64,000 nt of DNA from Agrypnia vestita. Its lineage: Eukaryota; Arthropoda; Insecta; Trichoptera; Phryganeidae. Below, piece by piece: positions 1 to 10,290 of the stretch. The notes beneath the pieces were generated by a model. The model was not told where the DNA came from and did no database searches. It saw only the letters and a program-made list of their open reading frames with translations. The position numbers were made by a program, and so were the translations under genes. How positions within the stretch are numbered: position 1 is the stretch's first letter; every line of letters starts with the position of its first letter. The stretch covers positions 248,001-312,000 of the forward strand of contig JADDOH010000178.1 of assembly GCA_016648135.1 (NCBI GenBank). Reading direction: 5' to 3'.

Positions 1-57
1 AAGTTTTTATCTCTCTGGGTTTGAAATTTCTTAACGAAAAAACTAAACGATTAAAGT

Positions 58-598
58 GTGGTTAAGAAGGCTAACTCTATTTTGTATTTAGTGAGAAGAT
101 CATTCCAACATCTGACAGTACCACTATTCACAACTATTTATAAGACATATGTGAGGCCTCTCCTCGAATATGCCTCTCAGATCTGGAATCCATATTTTGT
201 TAAAGATATAGTTTTACTGGAAAATGTTCAGAGACGAGCCACAAAATTGCCCTTGGGTCTTAAAAACCTGGAATATGCGGAAAGGCTGAGAGTATTGAAA
301 CTGCCCACTCTTCAGGAGCGACGAGCAAGAGGTGACCTCATCGAGACATTCAAGATTCTATCGGGCTACTACAATATTCCTAATATGACAGATATGTTTG
401 CATTTAACACTAATGTGGGCCTTCGAGGACATCACCTGAAGTTGAACAAGTCTCGGTTCTCGTGTAACCCAAGAAAGCATGCATTAAGCAATGTGGAACA
501 GTTTGCCTGAGGGCGTTGTGTCTGCAGCCAGTGTCAACCAATTTAAGAATAGGCTGGATATTCAAATGAGAGACAGTGATATGGGCCTATCAGCTTAA
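58..598 (+). mobile_element. CR1/L2-like LINE fragment, C-terminal reverse transcriptase, frameshifted
   Basis: The frame from 58 encodes about 145 residues typical of the region after the catalytic core of a CR1/L2-type reverse transcriptase. Visible blocks are YVRPLLEYASQIWNP, then VQRRATK, then LPTLQERRARGDLIE. A frameshift near 490 moves the reading to the frame of the ATG at 491, which continues WNSLPEGVVSA and NQFKNRLD and stops at 596-598. The element is 5'-truncated (stop at 52-54) and followed by a TAA-rich tail. It is a dead copy, not a host gene. The exact clade is inferred from residue pattern only. Confidence 0.85.
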
Positions 599-615
599 GC
601 TGCCTGCCCATTATC

Positions 616-646
616 AATAATAATAATAATATAATAATAATAATAA
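616..646. repeat. (AAT)n microsatellite tail of the LINE
   Basis: AAT repeats directly follow the short 3' UTR of the LINE at 58-598, as expected for a CR1/L2-type 3' tail. Confidence 0.8.
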
Positions 647-649
647 CCT

Positions 650-1955
650 TTCTTTTCCTATGTAGTAAATTGAGTTATTTTTAAAACAAAAGAACGGCTT
701 AGCTTTGGTTTCCAGTACAAGCCCGTTAGTTATTAGCTGATATATTTTAAAACCATTCAGAAATAAAGATTTTACAAGCGAGGCTTTATAATTTTAATAT
801 GTTTTCGAAAAAAATACGTTCATGATATTTTCATATACGGGCTGGTACCGAGAAGCGACTTTAAATATTCCTAAACTTTTTGAACACACTTCATAGAAAC
901 ATTAAATTCAGCTTGGAAATTGGAATAGACTCTAGAATAATTATTTGTGCTTCAACTTATCCTTAAGTAAAAACAAGATTTTAACATATACATGTTTAAT
1001 TTGAGATTCTCGCGGATTGAATATAAAAGAGGTAAATTTTCTCAGTTATGCCGCGTCAGTTGGTCCTGAGAAGGACCGTTGTATTCCCGACGTTTCAAAC
1101 GGATCACATTGTTCATCTTTAGGGGATTGACTTGCCACTGAAGTTTCACTCTTACACGTTCGTGAAAACACGTTATTTAAGGCCGACAGTTCAGAGCCAA
1201 GAAAATATAATTCGAATAATAATTTATTTTCTAAAGATTTGATGAGTTTTCTAATATATTGAGCCAGGCTTCTGTTACGCGTAACAAGCTCTTGAGTCTG
1301 ATGAGGGAGCCTTAGTTCTTATTTTATATATAGGTACATAAGCGAGTCATTTAATAAAACGGTAATAAAAGTTAATTTGATAATGAAATATTATTTATAT
1401 ATTTATATTTGATGATTAAATCTTCAAGCTTTTCTGTGACGTCTCTTAAAGGTGGAATCAAAATCGTGAGAACAGGGCGCCAAATACTTTATAGTTTGTA
1501 TCTGCCGTCTCTATTGAAATTTGGATATTTGTATATTTCAATGGACTCTCTCACTAATCTAACTAATATTAATATTATAAATTCGATAAATTATGTTGAA
1601 CTTAGATTTTTAATATCACTGGATAACTTTGGTTTTGAAAAAACTGTTACATCAGACAAAAAACCGTTACAACTAGACAAAATTATGAATATATTATGCA
1701 GGGAAAGATTGCCGGAAGTCAGAGCACCAGAAAAATGAGAAAATCATGGCTAAAAAACCTGAGATAGTGATTATTACAACACTCATATGGAACGGGTTGT
1801 AAAACTTAAAATAAATACAGCTTCGATAGATGTGGTTTGGCCACTCTATTGTAGAGCTAATTCGGGCCGCAGTAACTAAAGCGATGATAGCCAACTCCAT
1901 TGAACTAATGGGGAACATAAAGAAGAAAAATACCTTTGGGCTCCAGTATGCTTGG
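650..1955. other. AT-rich sequence without recognised gene
   Basis: Apart from the motif at 1062-1121, nothing is recognisable. The open frames at 1409-1738 (+) and 1694-1918 (-) have no family motif and low-complexity composition, so they are not called as genes. Confidence 0.6.
1062..1121 (-). repeat. GAAACGTCGG motif with adjacent hairpin, possible Penelope-like end
   Basis: On the minus strand the order is AAAGATGAACAATGTGATCC, then GAAACGTCGG (+ 1087-1096), then a hairpin GGTCC-TTCTCA-GGACC (+ 1062-1077). The GATGA...GAAAC order resembles the hammerhead-like core at 39819-39852, but the first box is degenerate. Assignment is a guess by resemblance. Confidence 0.3.
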
Positions 1956-1958
1956 CGC
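1951..1958. repeat. 8-bp target-site duplication (left), CTTGGCGC
   Basis: CTTGGCGC directly precedes the terminal TAGGGCATTC of the hAT-like element and is repeated exactly at 4130-4137. Confidence 0.9.
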
Positions 1959-2128
1959 TAGGGCATTCGAACCGGGTAGAACCGAGACCGAATGGAACCG
2001 AAAACCGGGTAATTTTCCACGGGTATCCGGTTAATTTCATTTAAATCATTTTTTCAATTATTTTAAATTAAATGAAAGAGCCGAATCAGGGTTCTTAAAC
2101 GACTAACGTCTTTGAACGACAAAAAAAA

Positions 2129-2446
2129 TTAACCCATCAAAACCAAGTTTTTACAATACTCCCTTTCTCATTTTCGGGTTTCGTGTCTACCACATGCGTC
2201 GCAATCTGCATTCAACTTACTGAGTTGTATGAAAAAACCATTAAACATTTGAAAAATCAAAAATTATACCATAATTATTATTTTTTTTTAACGAAAATTT
2301 GATAGATCTTCTTGATCGTCGCCTTGCGACGAGTCTACTTGCAAAGTTTCAGCTCGATTGGATCACGGGAAAAGGGTTAAAAATCAATCCAAAGTTTTTT
2401 CTTCAGACAAACAGACGCCACGAGCTAAAAGAAAGGAAGTAAAAAG
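2129..2446 (+). repeat. Dispersed repeat family A, copy 1 (nested in hAT)
   Basis: It opens with TTAACCCATCAAAACCAAG and carries the family core CAGCTCGATTGGATCACGGG (about 2350-2370), ending AGGAAGTAAAAA. Other copies are at 13979-14516 (-), 17330-18001 (+), 50152-50495 (+) and 51429-51884 (-). Confidence 0.75.
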
Positions 2447-2449
2447 GGA

Positions 2450-3170
2450 CAGCACTTAGCGGCCTATAGATTTCGAGATAAGCGAATACATAGATAATGG
2501 TTACTTTGAAATAATGCAGGTAAATACTTTTACGTTTGTTTTTGCGCTGGCGAATGTAGAATTTCACTTTTTTTTTATCTACATTGCATTGGCCGGCCAA
2601 TGAGCCGCGGCCCAAGGATTCTGGGCTCTCCTCGCGATATCCGTCGTTTTATGGTTAATCAATCCCTTTTTACCTGAAACATTGGTTATATTGCCTGCAA
2701 ATCTAAAAATGCGATTTCAGTTAATTGTTAAGCGAATGGTCGGCTAGACATCCTTCAATAACCACGAAGCCACGTCAAGAATCGCGAACATTCGAGGTCT
2801 TAAGAAATATTTTAATTTTGAATTATCGTAAGCGTGTTAAAAGGTATATTTTTGCATGATCGTGATCGCAATTTCTTTTTTTTTTTTCACTCTTTTTGAT
2901 TGATAAAATTAAAAAAAATATTTAAATATCAGCATGACGTATTACATTTTTAAAAGCTGATAGTCTTAAATAAAAATCCGTATCATGCGTGATAAATATT
3001 GTTTTTTATAATATTTATTTGTCACATTTATTATTACATTTTTCATAAAAATTCGCAAGAAAATGCTGTATTTTTGTAAACACTTGTTTGATATAAAATT
3101 AAATATATCACGTCATACTCAATCAAAGATTCAAATAAAATAAAAATTGAACTGTGAACGGCTTACAAAA
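2450..3170. other. Interior of the hAT-like element, no gene recognised
   Basis: AT-rich with no transposase motif and only short meaningless open frames. Confidence 0.6.
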
Positions 3171-3175
3171 GTAGT

Positions 3176-3555
3176 TTAGAATATTTTGAGTTTGTTCAAA
3201 TCTTTCAGTACAGGCCGCATGGAAAAGGCGCTTACAACTCATATATGAAAGCTTTCTACGCAATTTGAACATATATACAACTTCCAAAAAATGAATAAGC
3301 ATGGTATATTCTATCATGGGTGGAAATGGCGAATGTTACAATTGTGTAAAGTGATCACTTAAGCCAACCATAAAAAGACAGGTCATAAGTCCTGTGTACA
3401 CCCAAATGACTTCTATACCTACTTTCCCATAATTAATACAGTTTCGTCTCTGTGAGATATCTATAATATACACTAATTGATTAATAATGTCTCTGTGACA
3501 TAAATCCAGCACTGTTCTGAAAGATTTGAACAAACTGAAAATATTCTGAATTGTA
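3176..3555. mobile_element. MITE family B copy with outer inverted repeats
   Basis: The outer ends are inverted copies of AATATTTTGAGTTTGTTCAA (left about 3178-3207, right about 3522-3553). The interior carries the family words AGTGATCACTTAAGCC and TTTCGTCTCTGTGAGA. Other family members are at 20018, 22477, 26705 and 41849. Confidence 0.6.
3208..3475. repeat. Left copy of a 268-bp perfect direct duplication
   Basis: From GTACAGGCCGCATGG to ATAATATACACTA the sequence recurs base for base at 3743-4010, an offset of 535 bp. It is a segment of MITE family B. Confidence 0.95.
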
Positions 3556-3742
3556 AATACTGGTAAAAAGGAATTTAACAAAAATTGGAAATAATATTTC
3601 CTGGCGTATCCTAGTGTAATGCAAGTAATTCGGATGAATTTCATTACACAAAAAAAGTATATTGCTTCCAAAATTCCGCAATCAATTGTAGATTTTCTCA
3701 TTAGCGACATCTGTGGGGATTTAGGGGAATGAAATTGGCTTT

Positions 3743-4010
3743 GTACAGGCCGCATGGAAAAGGCGCTTACAACTCATATATGAAAGCTTTCTACGCAATT
3801 TGAACATATATACAACTTCCAAAAAATGAATAAGCATGGTATATTCTATCATGGGTGGAAATGGCGAATGTTACAATTGTGTAAAGTGATCACTTAAGCC
3901 AACCATAAAAAGACAGGTCATAAGTCCTGTGTACACCCAAATGACTTCTATACCTACTTTCCCATAATTAATACAGTTTCGTCTCTGTGAGATATCTATA
4001 ATATACACTA
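3743..4010. repeat. Right copy of the 268-bp perfect direct duplication
   Basis: Identical to 3208-3475. It ends abruptly in hAT subterminal sequence, so the duplication happened inside the hAT-like element and is young compared with its surroundings. Confidence 0.95.
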
Positions 4011-4129
4011 AAAGTAGTTTATTTAATAACTTACAAAAATTACCCGGAACCGAACCGGGTAACCGGTTCTTCCTCGAAAAATACCCGCAGAACCGGGAAA
4101 TGAATGAGGCCGGGTATTAGGATGCCCTA

Positions 4130-4137
4130 CTTGGCGC
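4130..4137. repeat. 8-bp target-site duplication (right), CTTGGCGC
   Basis: Exact match to 1951-1958, directly after the terminal GATGCCCTA of the hAT-like element. Confidence 0.9.
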
Positions 4138-4740
4138 TCACCTAACACTTCTAAAATTTCCTTCGTCAAAATTTATTTTCCGACAGTACAATGTTTGTGG
4201 ATGTACTTGCCGTTTAGAGTTTGATAGTTTGTGGAGTACAACTTTGTATTGCTTGGCGTTCCCCTTAAGCAAGGACGTCATCAATCATGCGACATTAATC
4301 CTTGTGCAAGCACATCCGTTCCTGTTCCTGTTTAATGTCAGGAAAAGGTTCCGCAAACAACAGGTAACAAAGGATGTACCGCGGGGATCAGCAGTTTAAA
4401 TGTTTGCGAGGATCTAAAATTTGCGCTTTTCAAAATTTTGTTTAGATAAATAAAACACTCGGATACGAAATTAAATATTTGTCAAATGACCAAGCTCTCG
4501 GGAAAATAATATTGATTTTATTTACAATATTTTTAATACGTATGCATGTTCTAAGAATACAATTACTGGACTTCGTCCACAGAGGGATAATCATTAATGA
4601 CGAACCTATTAACATGGGTGTCATGTATTAAAGTCGTTACAGGGTTGCTACATAGCTTACGACCTGTTTCATTGTGTAAAGTAAGAGAACCTCTCAACAA
4701 ACTCAACATACCGACGAAAATACAGCACAAATTTCACTAA
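4138..4740. other. Anonymous AT-rich sequence
   Basis: Before the hAT insertion this joined directly to the sequence at 1951. No gene or repeat recognised. Confidence 0.55.
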
Positions 4741-4749
4741 AAAAAAGAA

Positions 4750-5705
4750 CCACAACAGCCATAATAAATTCAATAAAAAATTGCAGACAAACATGGGTGA
4801 AGTTAAACGCGTGACCGTACTCTTCTTCGACTTTAAAAAAGCATTTGACACGGTTAATCTGGTTATCCTAGCCATAAATTATCAAAAATCGGAATTACCG
4901 GTAATGTCCTAAAAATCTTCGACAGCTACCTAAAAGATAGAAAACAATATACCACACTATGTGAGACCGCAAGCACATACATGAATGTGAGCTACAGTCA
5001 CACAAGGATGAATCCTAGGACCATTTCTCTACTTTATATATATAAATGACCTGGAGAAGTTAAAAATCCGAGGCAAAATAGTACTGTATGCAGAAGACCT
5101 CGGAAATATTCTATGGAAATAATAATGACATAGAAACCATAAGACTAATTAACAAAGACATAGACATATTAACGAAATGGACAAATATAAATGATGTTAC
5201 TACATTAACTTTGAGTTCAAACGCAAAACTCACCAAATGGACATAAAAATAAAAATACACAACGAAACACTCTCTGAACTAGAATATATAAAATACTTAG
5301 GATTCATCATAGACCATTCACTCACTCAAATGGACCATTCATATAGATAAACTAATTGACTCGTTGATGAAACTGAGTAGCCTTTAACACAAATTACATA
5401 AAATCACACCGAAGACCATAAAAATTCTAACGAACGAGGCATACGTCAAAAGTAGAATAGGATATATGATACTTTTTTGGGGACTCGGAAACAAGACGAA
5501 CCTAAATAGATTTTAACGACAGCAAAATAAAATACTAAAAACCGTCTGCTACTTGAAATACCTGACATCAACTGAAACGGTTTACCGAATAATACAGCAA
5601 TTAAACGCTGATAACATTATAAAAATCGAAACACTAAAACTTATTCACAAGCTAGCAAAAGGCGAAATCAACACTACAGTAGAACGACTCAAAACTACCA
5701 CATAA
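4750..5705 (+). mobile_element. Jockey/R1-like LINE, reverse-transcriptase pseudogene
   Basis: Reading across several frameshifts gives the catalytic blocks in order: TTTAIINSI near 4752, VTVLFFDFKKAFDTVN at about 4818-4865 (block with the first catalytic Asp), ITGNVLKIFDSYLKDRKQY near 4900, ILGPF and INDLEKL near 5010-5060, then LYAED near 5085-5098 in place of YADD. Further on come EYIKYLGFIIDHSL near 5280 and TETVYRIIQQLNADNI near 5570. At least four frame changes and many stops make it non-functional, and the Asp-to-Glu change in YADD would itself be damaging. The endonuclease domain is absent (5'-truncated). Confidence 0.85.
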
Positions 5706-5734
5706 CTCAAAACAAAATGGGACAATCACTAATT

Positions 5735-6066
5735 AACTCCACTCACCCCCCCGCCCCCCGCCGCAACCCTCGTAGAACTCCTCCCACTTTCCCGCAATCG
5801 CCGTGACCCCAAATTGACTACACACTCTGCCCCCCCTAACAAAATGCTTTGTGTCCGTCATCTGGCTTCTACTTTTTTCTCTTGCTGTACTGATCCCACC
5901 CGTTCTCCCCAGACCTTCCCGGTCTGTCCTGCTTTATACCCTATTAACACTCACGACTGCCGCCCCCTTAATCTCCATTCTATAGATTGGATCTTTTTTC
6001 TATTTCAATATTCTGATAATGGAGCTCTCGATCTGGCGTTCTCAAGTCCTTCCCGTTTCCATACCT
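5735..6066. other. Pyrimidine-rich (C-rich) tract downstream of the LINE
   Basis: Runs such as CACCCCCCCGCCCCCCGCCG and CTCTGCCCCCCCTAAC, then mixed C/T-rich sequence. The composition differs sharply from the AT-rich surroundings and is probably the LINE 3' UTR. The open frame at 5814-6068 is a by-product of low stop density here. Confidence 0.5.
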
Positions 6067-6084
6067 AGTAGTCGTAGTGACAGA

Positions 6085-6137
6085 CTTCTATATATATCTA
6101 TATATATATATAGTAATATATATATCTATATAATCTA
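6085..6137. repeat. (TA)n low-complexity tract
   Basis: TATATA-rich run with interruptions, after the C-rich tract. Confidence 0.8.
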
Positions 6138-6216
6138 TGTTTTGCTTGAAGGGGTCCGCGAGTCGTTATTGTATGTAACAAAAAGGGAAATTCTGGATCC
6201 CTCCTGTTTTACTGTA

Positions 6217-6375
6217 ATGGTCTCAGGGAGAAGACCAAGGCGACGTTCGACCACGGTATCCACCCGCGAACAAGTACGGCTTATGTCGTAACTTTTGAGG
6301 CCCTTTGTAAGCCTTTGACCAATGGCACGTGCTTACCCGGTCGAAACGTCGGCCTTGGTCTCTCACGGCGACCAT
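6217..6375. mobile_element. Foldback element with GAAACGTCGG motif
   Basis: Left arm 6217-6252 (ATGGTCTCAGGGAGAAGACC then AAGGCGACGTTCGACC) and right arm 6339-6375 (GGTCGAAACGTCGGCC then TTGGTCTCTC...GACCAT) are imperfect inverted repeats around an 86-base centre. The right arm carries the GAAACGTCGG word also seen at 1087-1096 (-) and in the hammerhead-like core at 39845-39853. Confidence 0.6.
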
Positions 6376-6417
6376 TTACAAGAAAGCGAGGAGTCCAGAG
6401 TTCCTTTTGTGTTTTAC

Positions 6418-6495
6418 AAATATATTATATATATATATATATAGTTTTTTTTTTATTATTTTATTTTTTATATATTTTAATATATATATACTATG
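6418..6495. repeat. (TA)n and T-rich low-complexity tract
   Basis: TATATA runs broken by a poly-T stretch. Confidence 0.85.
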
Positions 6496-6499
6496 CAAC

Positions 6500-7600
6500 A
6501 AACAGTACTATACTTTTTTATAATCTTCATTCGATCATATAGATATGATTAGATAGCAATAGATTAATAACACATCATCGGAATGATACATTATTATTCT
6601 ATCCCCAATTGGATAATACTTCCGAGTCCAATTCTTGAATTCTGTTGTATGAAAAATGACAAATGTTGCTGGAAGGAAATTTAAAAAAACAACGTATTTT
6701 GTAAAAAGTAACATAACTAGTTAGTGTATATAAGTGTGCAAGAATCAATACTTTATCCACAGTAATATTGTGTCTAAAATATACCTAAAGGGGACATACT
6801 GAATATATACTAAGACATACTGAAAACGCTGTGACCAAATACCATCGCTTAAGCGAGGGTATTTGGTCATTCGAGAAGGATTAGTCTGTGTATTGAACCA
6901 ATAAAGTTGGGTATCTCATTAAGAGACACGAAGACATCAAGAAAATGATGAACATTATTGATCCAATCAGAAAAGTTATATTTGTTTCGGGATTTGTTCT
7001 GCTATTTCCGTAAAATTCCTCCCAAGGCAAAAACCTTCGTAGAGTTAATTTTTCCACTGGACCCCATTTGAATCCGCTTTTTGAAAACCAATTCATGAGT
7101 CATTTCCCTTGTGGCGTTTTCCTATTCTAAAATATTATTCCTCCGAATTTCTTTCGAAAAGCAAACTGTCTCGGGTTATTATCATAATAATTCGTTACCT
7201 TTTTGGTGAGGGGGTATGAGGTCCCATATGCTCGGAGCTCCACACCTTTCGCCACAAGAAAAGGCGAAAGTGGTCCAATTCGGCAAAAGACCCAGGAAAT
7301 ACATATTTATTGAAAGCGACACAGGTACGAGCGATGCTAAAGATATTATTTTATGGTGGTGAAAATCTTTTTACATATTTATTATTGAAAATATAGAGTA
7401 TCAATTGATATACGTACACTAGAATTTTTTTCTTGTATTTCAAATAATTATCACGGAATGGAAAGCAGAAGAAATTGCGCAATGTCAGAATCCCTTGTAA
7501 TATCACTTTAGAAGGCTATTGCACTATGGACGTCACACTATTGCATTGCTATTTGCTATATATATATATTGCTATTGCACTATAGCACAGTCTATAATTA
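6500..7600. other. AT-rich sequence, no gene recognised
   Basis: Contains a short inverted word pair GACCAAATACC...GGTATTTGGTC (6832-6869). The minus open frame at 6881-7096 shows no family motif. Confidence 0.5.
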
Positions 7601-7604
7601 TCCA

Positions 7605-7662
7605 GAACCATCGGAAAATATTTAAAAACTACTAGAACAGCCTAGAAGCGGCAGGAACCTTC
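7605..7662. promoter_or_regulatory. 5-bp-phased GAA/TTC array (degenerate heat-shock-element-like)
   Basis: Triplets at exact 5-bp steps read GAA ATC AAA ATT AAA TAC GAA GCC GAA GGC GAA TTC (12 units). Odd units are GAA-like and even units end in C, as in degenerate nGAAnnTTCn heat-shock-factor sites. The same layout recurs at five other loci here. Confidence 0.5.
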
Positions 7663-7751
7663 TCCTAATAACTATAAAGGAAATTAATCTTCTCGAGAGT
7701 TCGAAAAAATAGTATTTGGGTAATAAACATAAGTTAAATATTAATATAACA

Positions 7752-7866
7752 ATCATCATCGTCATCACTCTTGGCTTTACAACCGCTGGTGGGTCTTGGC
7801 CTCTTCAAGAGTCTTCCTACACTCATCTCGGTTTTGTGCCAACTCTCTCCAGTTCCGGAGCTCTAT
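7752..7866 (-). mobile_element. RTE-like LINE 3' terminus
   Basis: The minus strand encodes RNWRELAQNRDECRK then TLEEAKTHQRL and a stop at 7777-7779, the usual last residues of a class of arthropod LINE reverse transcriptases. A GATGACGATGATGATT microsatellite tail follows (7752-7765). Only about 30 codons remain. Confidence 0.65.
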
Positions 7867-7869
7867 AAT

Positions 7870-8880
7870 ATAACAATACAGTTAAATAAACTGAACAGTT
7901 AATATAACGATACAGTTTAATAAACATAACACTTAATTAATAATTTATAATAAATCATCCAAATCTGTAATGCGTGCTAATCGCGAAGAAAGTTAGCAAT
8001 ACTTGGTTATACCGATGACATTGGATTCCACAAACTCCACACTTGTACAATGATTTTATGTCATGTTTATTAATAACATAGCACTTGCTTTTATTTTCTA
8101 CATTATTTCTGATATGAAATAGAAATATATAAAATAGAAAGTATATTTTGAACCAAGTTATCACCCGAATTATGAAAAAATATACATAAATATGTCACTT
8201 GAAGATTATCTATCAATATTAGTAAAGACCTTTTTATTTTGGTAATTTGTTTGTTTTAAAACAAATTAATTAAATAAGATATCTCTGGTTTTCGGTGATA
8301 TTCAGAAACTTTTGTGTAGAATTTTTTTATGCTATCCTGCTATGTGTCTCCGACCTCTATCTAGTCAAGGTTTCAGACCCCATTCCAACTCAACCCTGAT
8401 GATGGACCCTGAATATTAATCAAAGTGAGAGTCTTTAGACTCTTTGTATTTTTACCAACGAATTACAAGCTCATTTATGGCTTTAAAATAAAACCACCGC
8501 GTATTAGAATCCAGTAATTCTTTAAATTCTCTCTTATTGATTTTTAAAGTTAAACTTGTTTTGGCGCATTGTAGGTGAAATTCAAGTTATTTATATAATT
8601 ATGTATTACATCAATTTGTAGACAGTAATACCATCCCAGTGATTGGTCACATAATTATTTAAAATGTACTGTAAGGCGGTAATTGAGTTATATTTTATTG
8701 TTACTAGTTTTGGAATAGGGGGGCCGATATCGGCTGATAATATCGCCAAATTTACCACACTCAAATATTAAGTTTTGATAATATGCAAACACTGACACAA
8801 CTTTCACATTATTTTAAGGTAGAGTTTAAATGTAACGAGGCTAAAAAGAATCACGCACTTCTTTCAAGTGACAGTTGTAT
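7870..8880. other. AT-rich sequence, no gene recognised
   Basis: Includes a CTGATGATGGACCCTGAA word at 8396-8413 that resembles the first half of the Penelope-like hammerhead motif but lacks the GAAAC half. The minus frame 7955-8164 is not supported as coding. Confidence 0.5.
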
Positions 8881-8899
8881 GAAGTTAGTTAGTTAGTTA

Positions 8900-9560
8900 A
8901 TACTACCGAAGGGTCTAGAATTACCTCCAACCGTCCGGGAACATCTGGAAATTACGAGAACTTGCGAGTAAACACTGGAAACGTCTAGATACCAGCATTA
9001 GCCAATATAAATACGGCACACGGGAGTAAGGAGTTAATTGTTTTGGGCGCGCGCGTTTGACAGCGATAATAAAAGCGAAGGTAGCCGCGAGTCGCGAGTT
9101 GCTAGGACGGCCAGGCGAGCCGTTATTCGACAGCGAAGATTCTGGAAAATTATTTTTCTTTGGAAATCAACCTAAACATAGCTACAAAGCGCGGGTACAC
9201 ATTTTCTGACTTAGTTGACCTGGAAGCCTACATGCCTATTGTGAATCTGAACTTCGTTCATCTTATAATCGCTTATTGCAGTATACTTATATTGTATAAT
9301 GTATTAATTTTTTATTTTAATGTATTATTGTAAATTGTAATTGTAACTGTACTAATCCCCTTGTCTATATTTTTTGTATAAAACTTTTTGCCCCACCATC
9401 TTAGAATTCTTGTTTTGGAGAATTGTAAGTCTTGTACTCTGAGTGCGAAGTAACAGTAAGTGAGGAAAAATATTTCTTCGTTTTAAAAAAATACATATCC
9501 TGTTTTATACACAAAAGTAATGTGGTCACATATAATGTCCCGACAAACCTTTTATGTTAC
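8900..9560 (+). mobile_element. LTR-like promoter repeat (solo-LTR candidate)
   Basis: Order: phased array (8908-8990), TATAAATACGG (9006), GTTTGACAGCG (9054), GGACGGCCAGGCGAGCC (9107). The repeat at 26163-26575 has the same order of words (array, TATAAATACGG, GTTTGACAG, GGGCGGCCAGTTCGAGC). Ends are not fixed and no primer-binding site was seen, so LTR identity is inference. Confidence 0.4.
8908..8990 (+). promoter_or_regulatory. 5-bp-phased GAA/TTC array upstream of a TATA box
   Basis: Seventeen triplets at strict 5-bp steps: GAA GTC GAA ACC CAA GTC GGA ATC GAA TAC GAA TGC GTA CAC GAA GTC GAT. GAA-like and xxC triplets alternate throughout. A TATAAATA box follows at 9006-9013. The arrangement resembles a heat-shock-type promoter inside an LTR-like repeat. 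Confidence 0.55.
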
Positions 9561-9919
9561 GGAATGTTTCACCGGGGATTTACCGTACAAAGAATTCTTT
9601 TGGGCCCTTAATATTGTTTTGACAGTTATAAATCATAGACTTTAGCGAAAGCTCTAGAAACCCGGGACTTTGTATAAAGGTGTCGTGCGCGCTAACACTT
9701 CTCGTCGCGCCTAAATACTTTGTTTTACCCAGTAATATAATTTGCATTGAATTCTGTTTGTCAGATCACGTGTGAATTATCAATACGTCATATAAAGTCA
9801 ATCAAAAAAGTGACTTCGTCATCATCAACCTACGAATTAATGTCAATAAAACCATTTCCATAACTTATTCTTATAACAATAGATATGCAGGGCTTGGGTC
9901 AATTTTCCAACAGCCAATT

Positions 9920-10290
9920 GCCATACATATTCAATATGTACATTACAAACCAAGCAAATATATATTATGAAAGTATATATATCAAAATAATAATGTTTAA
10001 TTAATTAATCATAACATAAAATCTGGTCAAAGGTGTAGGAGAATTCTGCTTCGGAAAACTCCTTCAGATACATATAATATATCAATACCCAAAGCGATAT
10101 TGTTCAGCATCGCGGTAGCTCTTCCGTCAAGCATAACCATCGGCAGGTTGTTTCTGTATATTGGAATGTGAAACAATCAATTCTGACGAAGTCTAAGGTA
10201 ACAATCAGGAACATACAAACCAATGCTCCGCATAGTTCCAGGATTATCGATCATACCGCGCAAAAATGTGTAATCAGATACAAATTCCTA
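9920..10290 (-). mobile_element. LINE family C, oldest copy (3' end)
   Basis: The minus strand encodes GRATAMLNNIALGIDI then LYVSEGVFRSRILLHL and a stop at 10027-10029. It matches the last residues of the family-C copies at 43806-44315 and 52238-53150 (GRATAMLNKIALGIDIFHVS). It differs by many substitutions and has internal stops, so it is an older insertion. The 3' UTR continues to about 9920. Confidence 0.8.

Larger units (their letters stand above)
1959..4129. mobile_element. hAT-like DNA transposon, non-autonomous or decayed (2171 bp)
   Basis: The left end starts TAGGGCATTCGAACCGGGTA. The right end, read inward on the minus strand, starts TAGGGCATCCTAATACCCGG. Both are flanked by the same 8-bp duplication CTTGGCGC, the size made by hAT transposases. 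ACCGGGTA-like words recur near both ends (about 1970-2035 and 4035-4120), like subterminal transposase-binding repeats. No transposase reading frame is present. The interior carries a family-A repeat (2129-2446) and a duplicated MITE segment (3208-3475, 3743-4010). The terminal inverted repeat proper is short, about 10 bp. Confidence 0.85.

Noticed and set aside
3336..3755. 139-codon minus-strand frame
   Set aside because: Falls within MITE family B and its duplication; the residues follow the repeat, not a protein family.
8396..8413. Hammerhead ribozyme candidate at CTGATGATGGACCC
   Set aside because: The GAAAC half of the core is missing and no stem II can be drawn.
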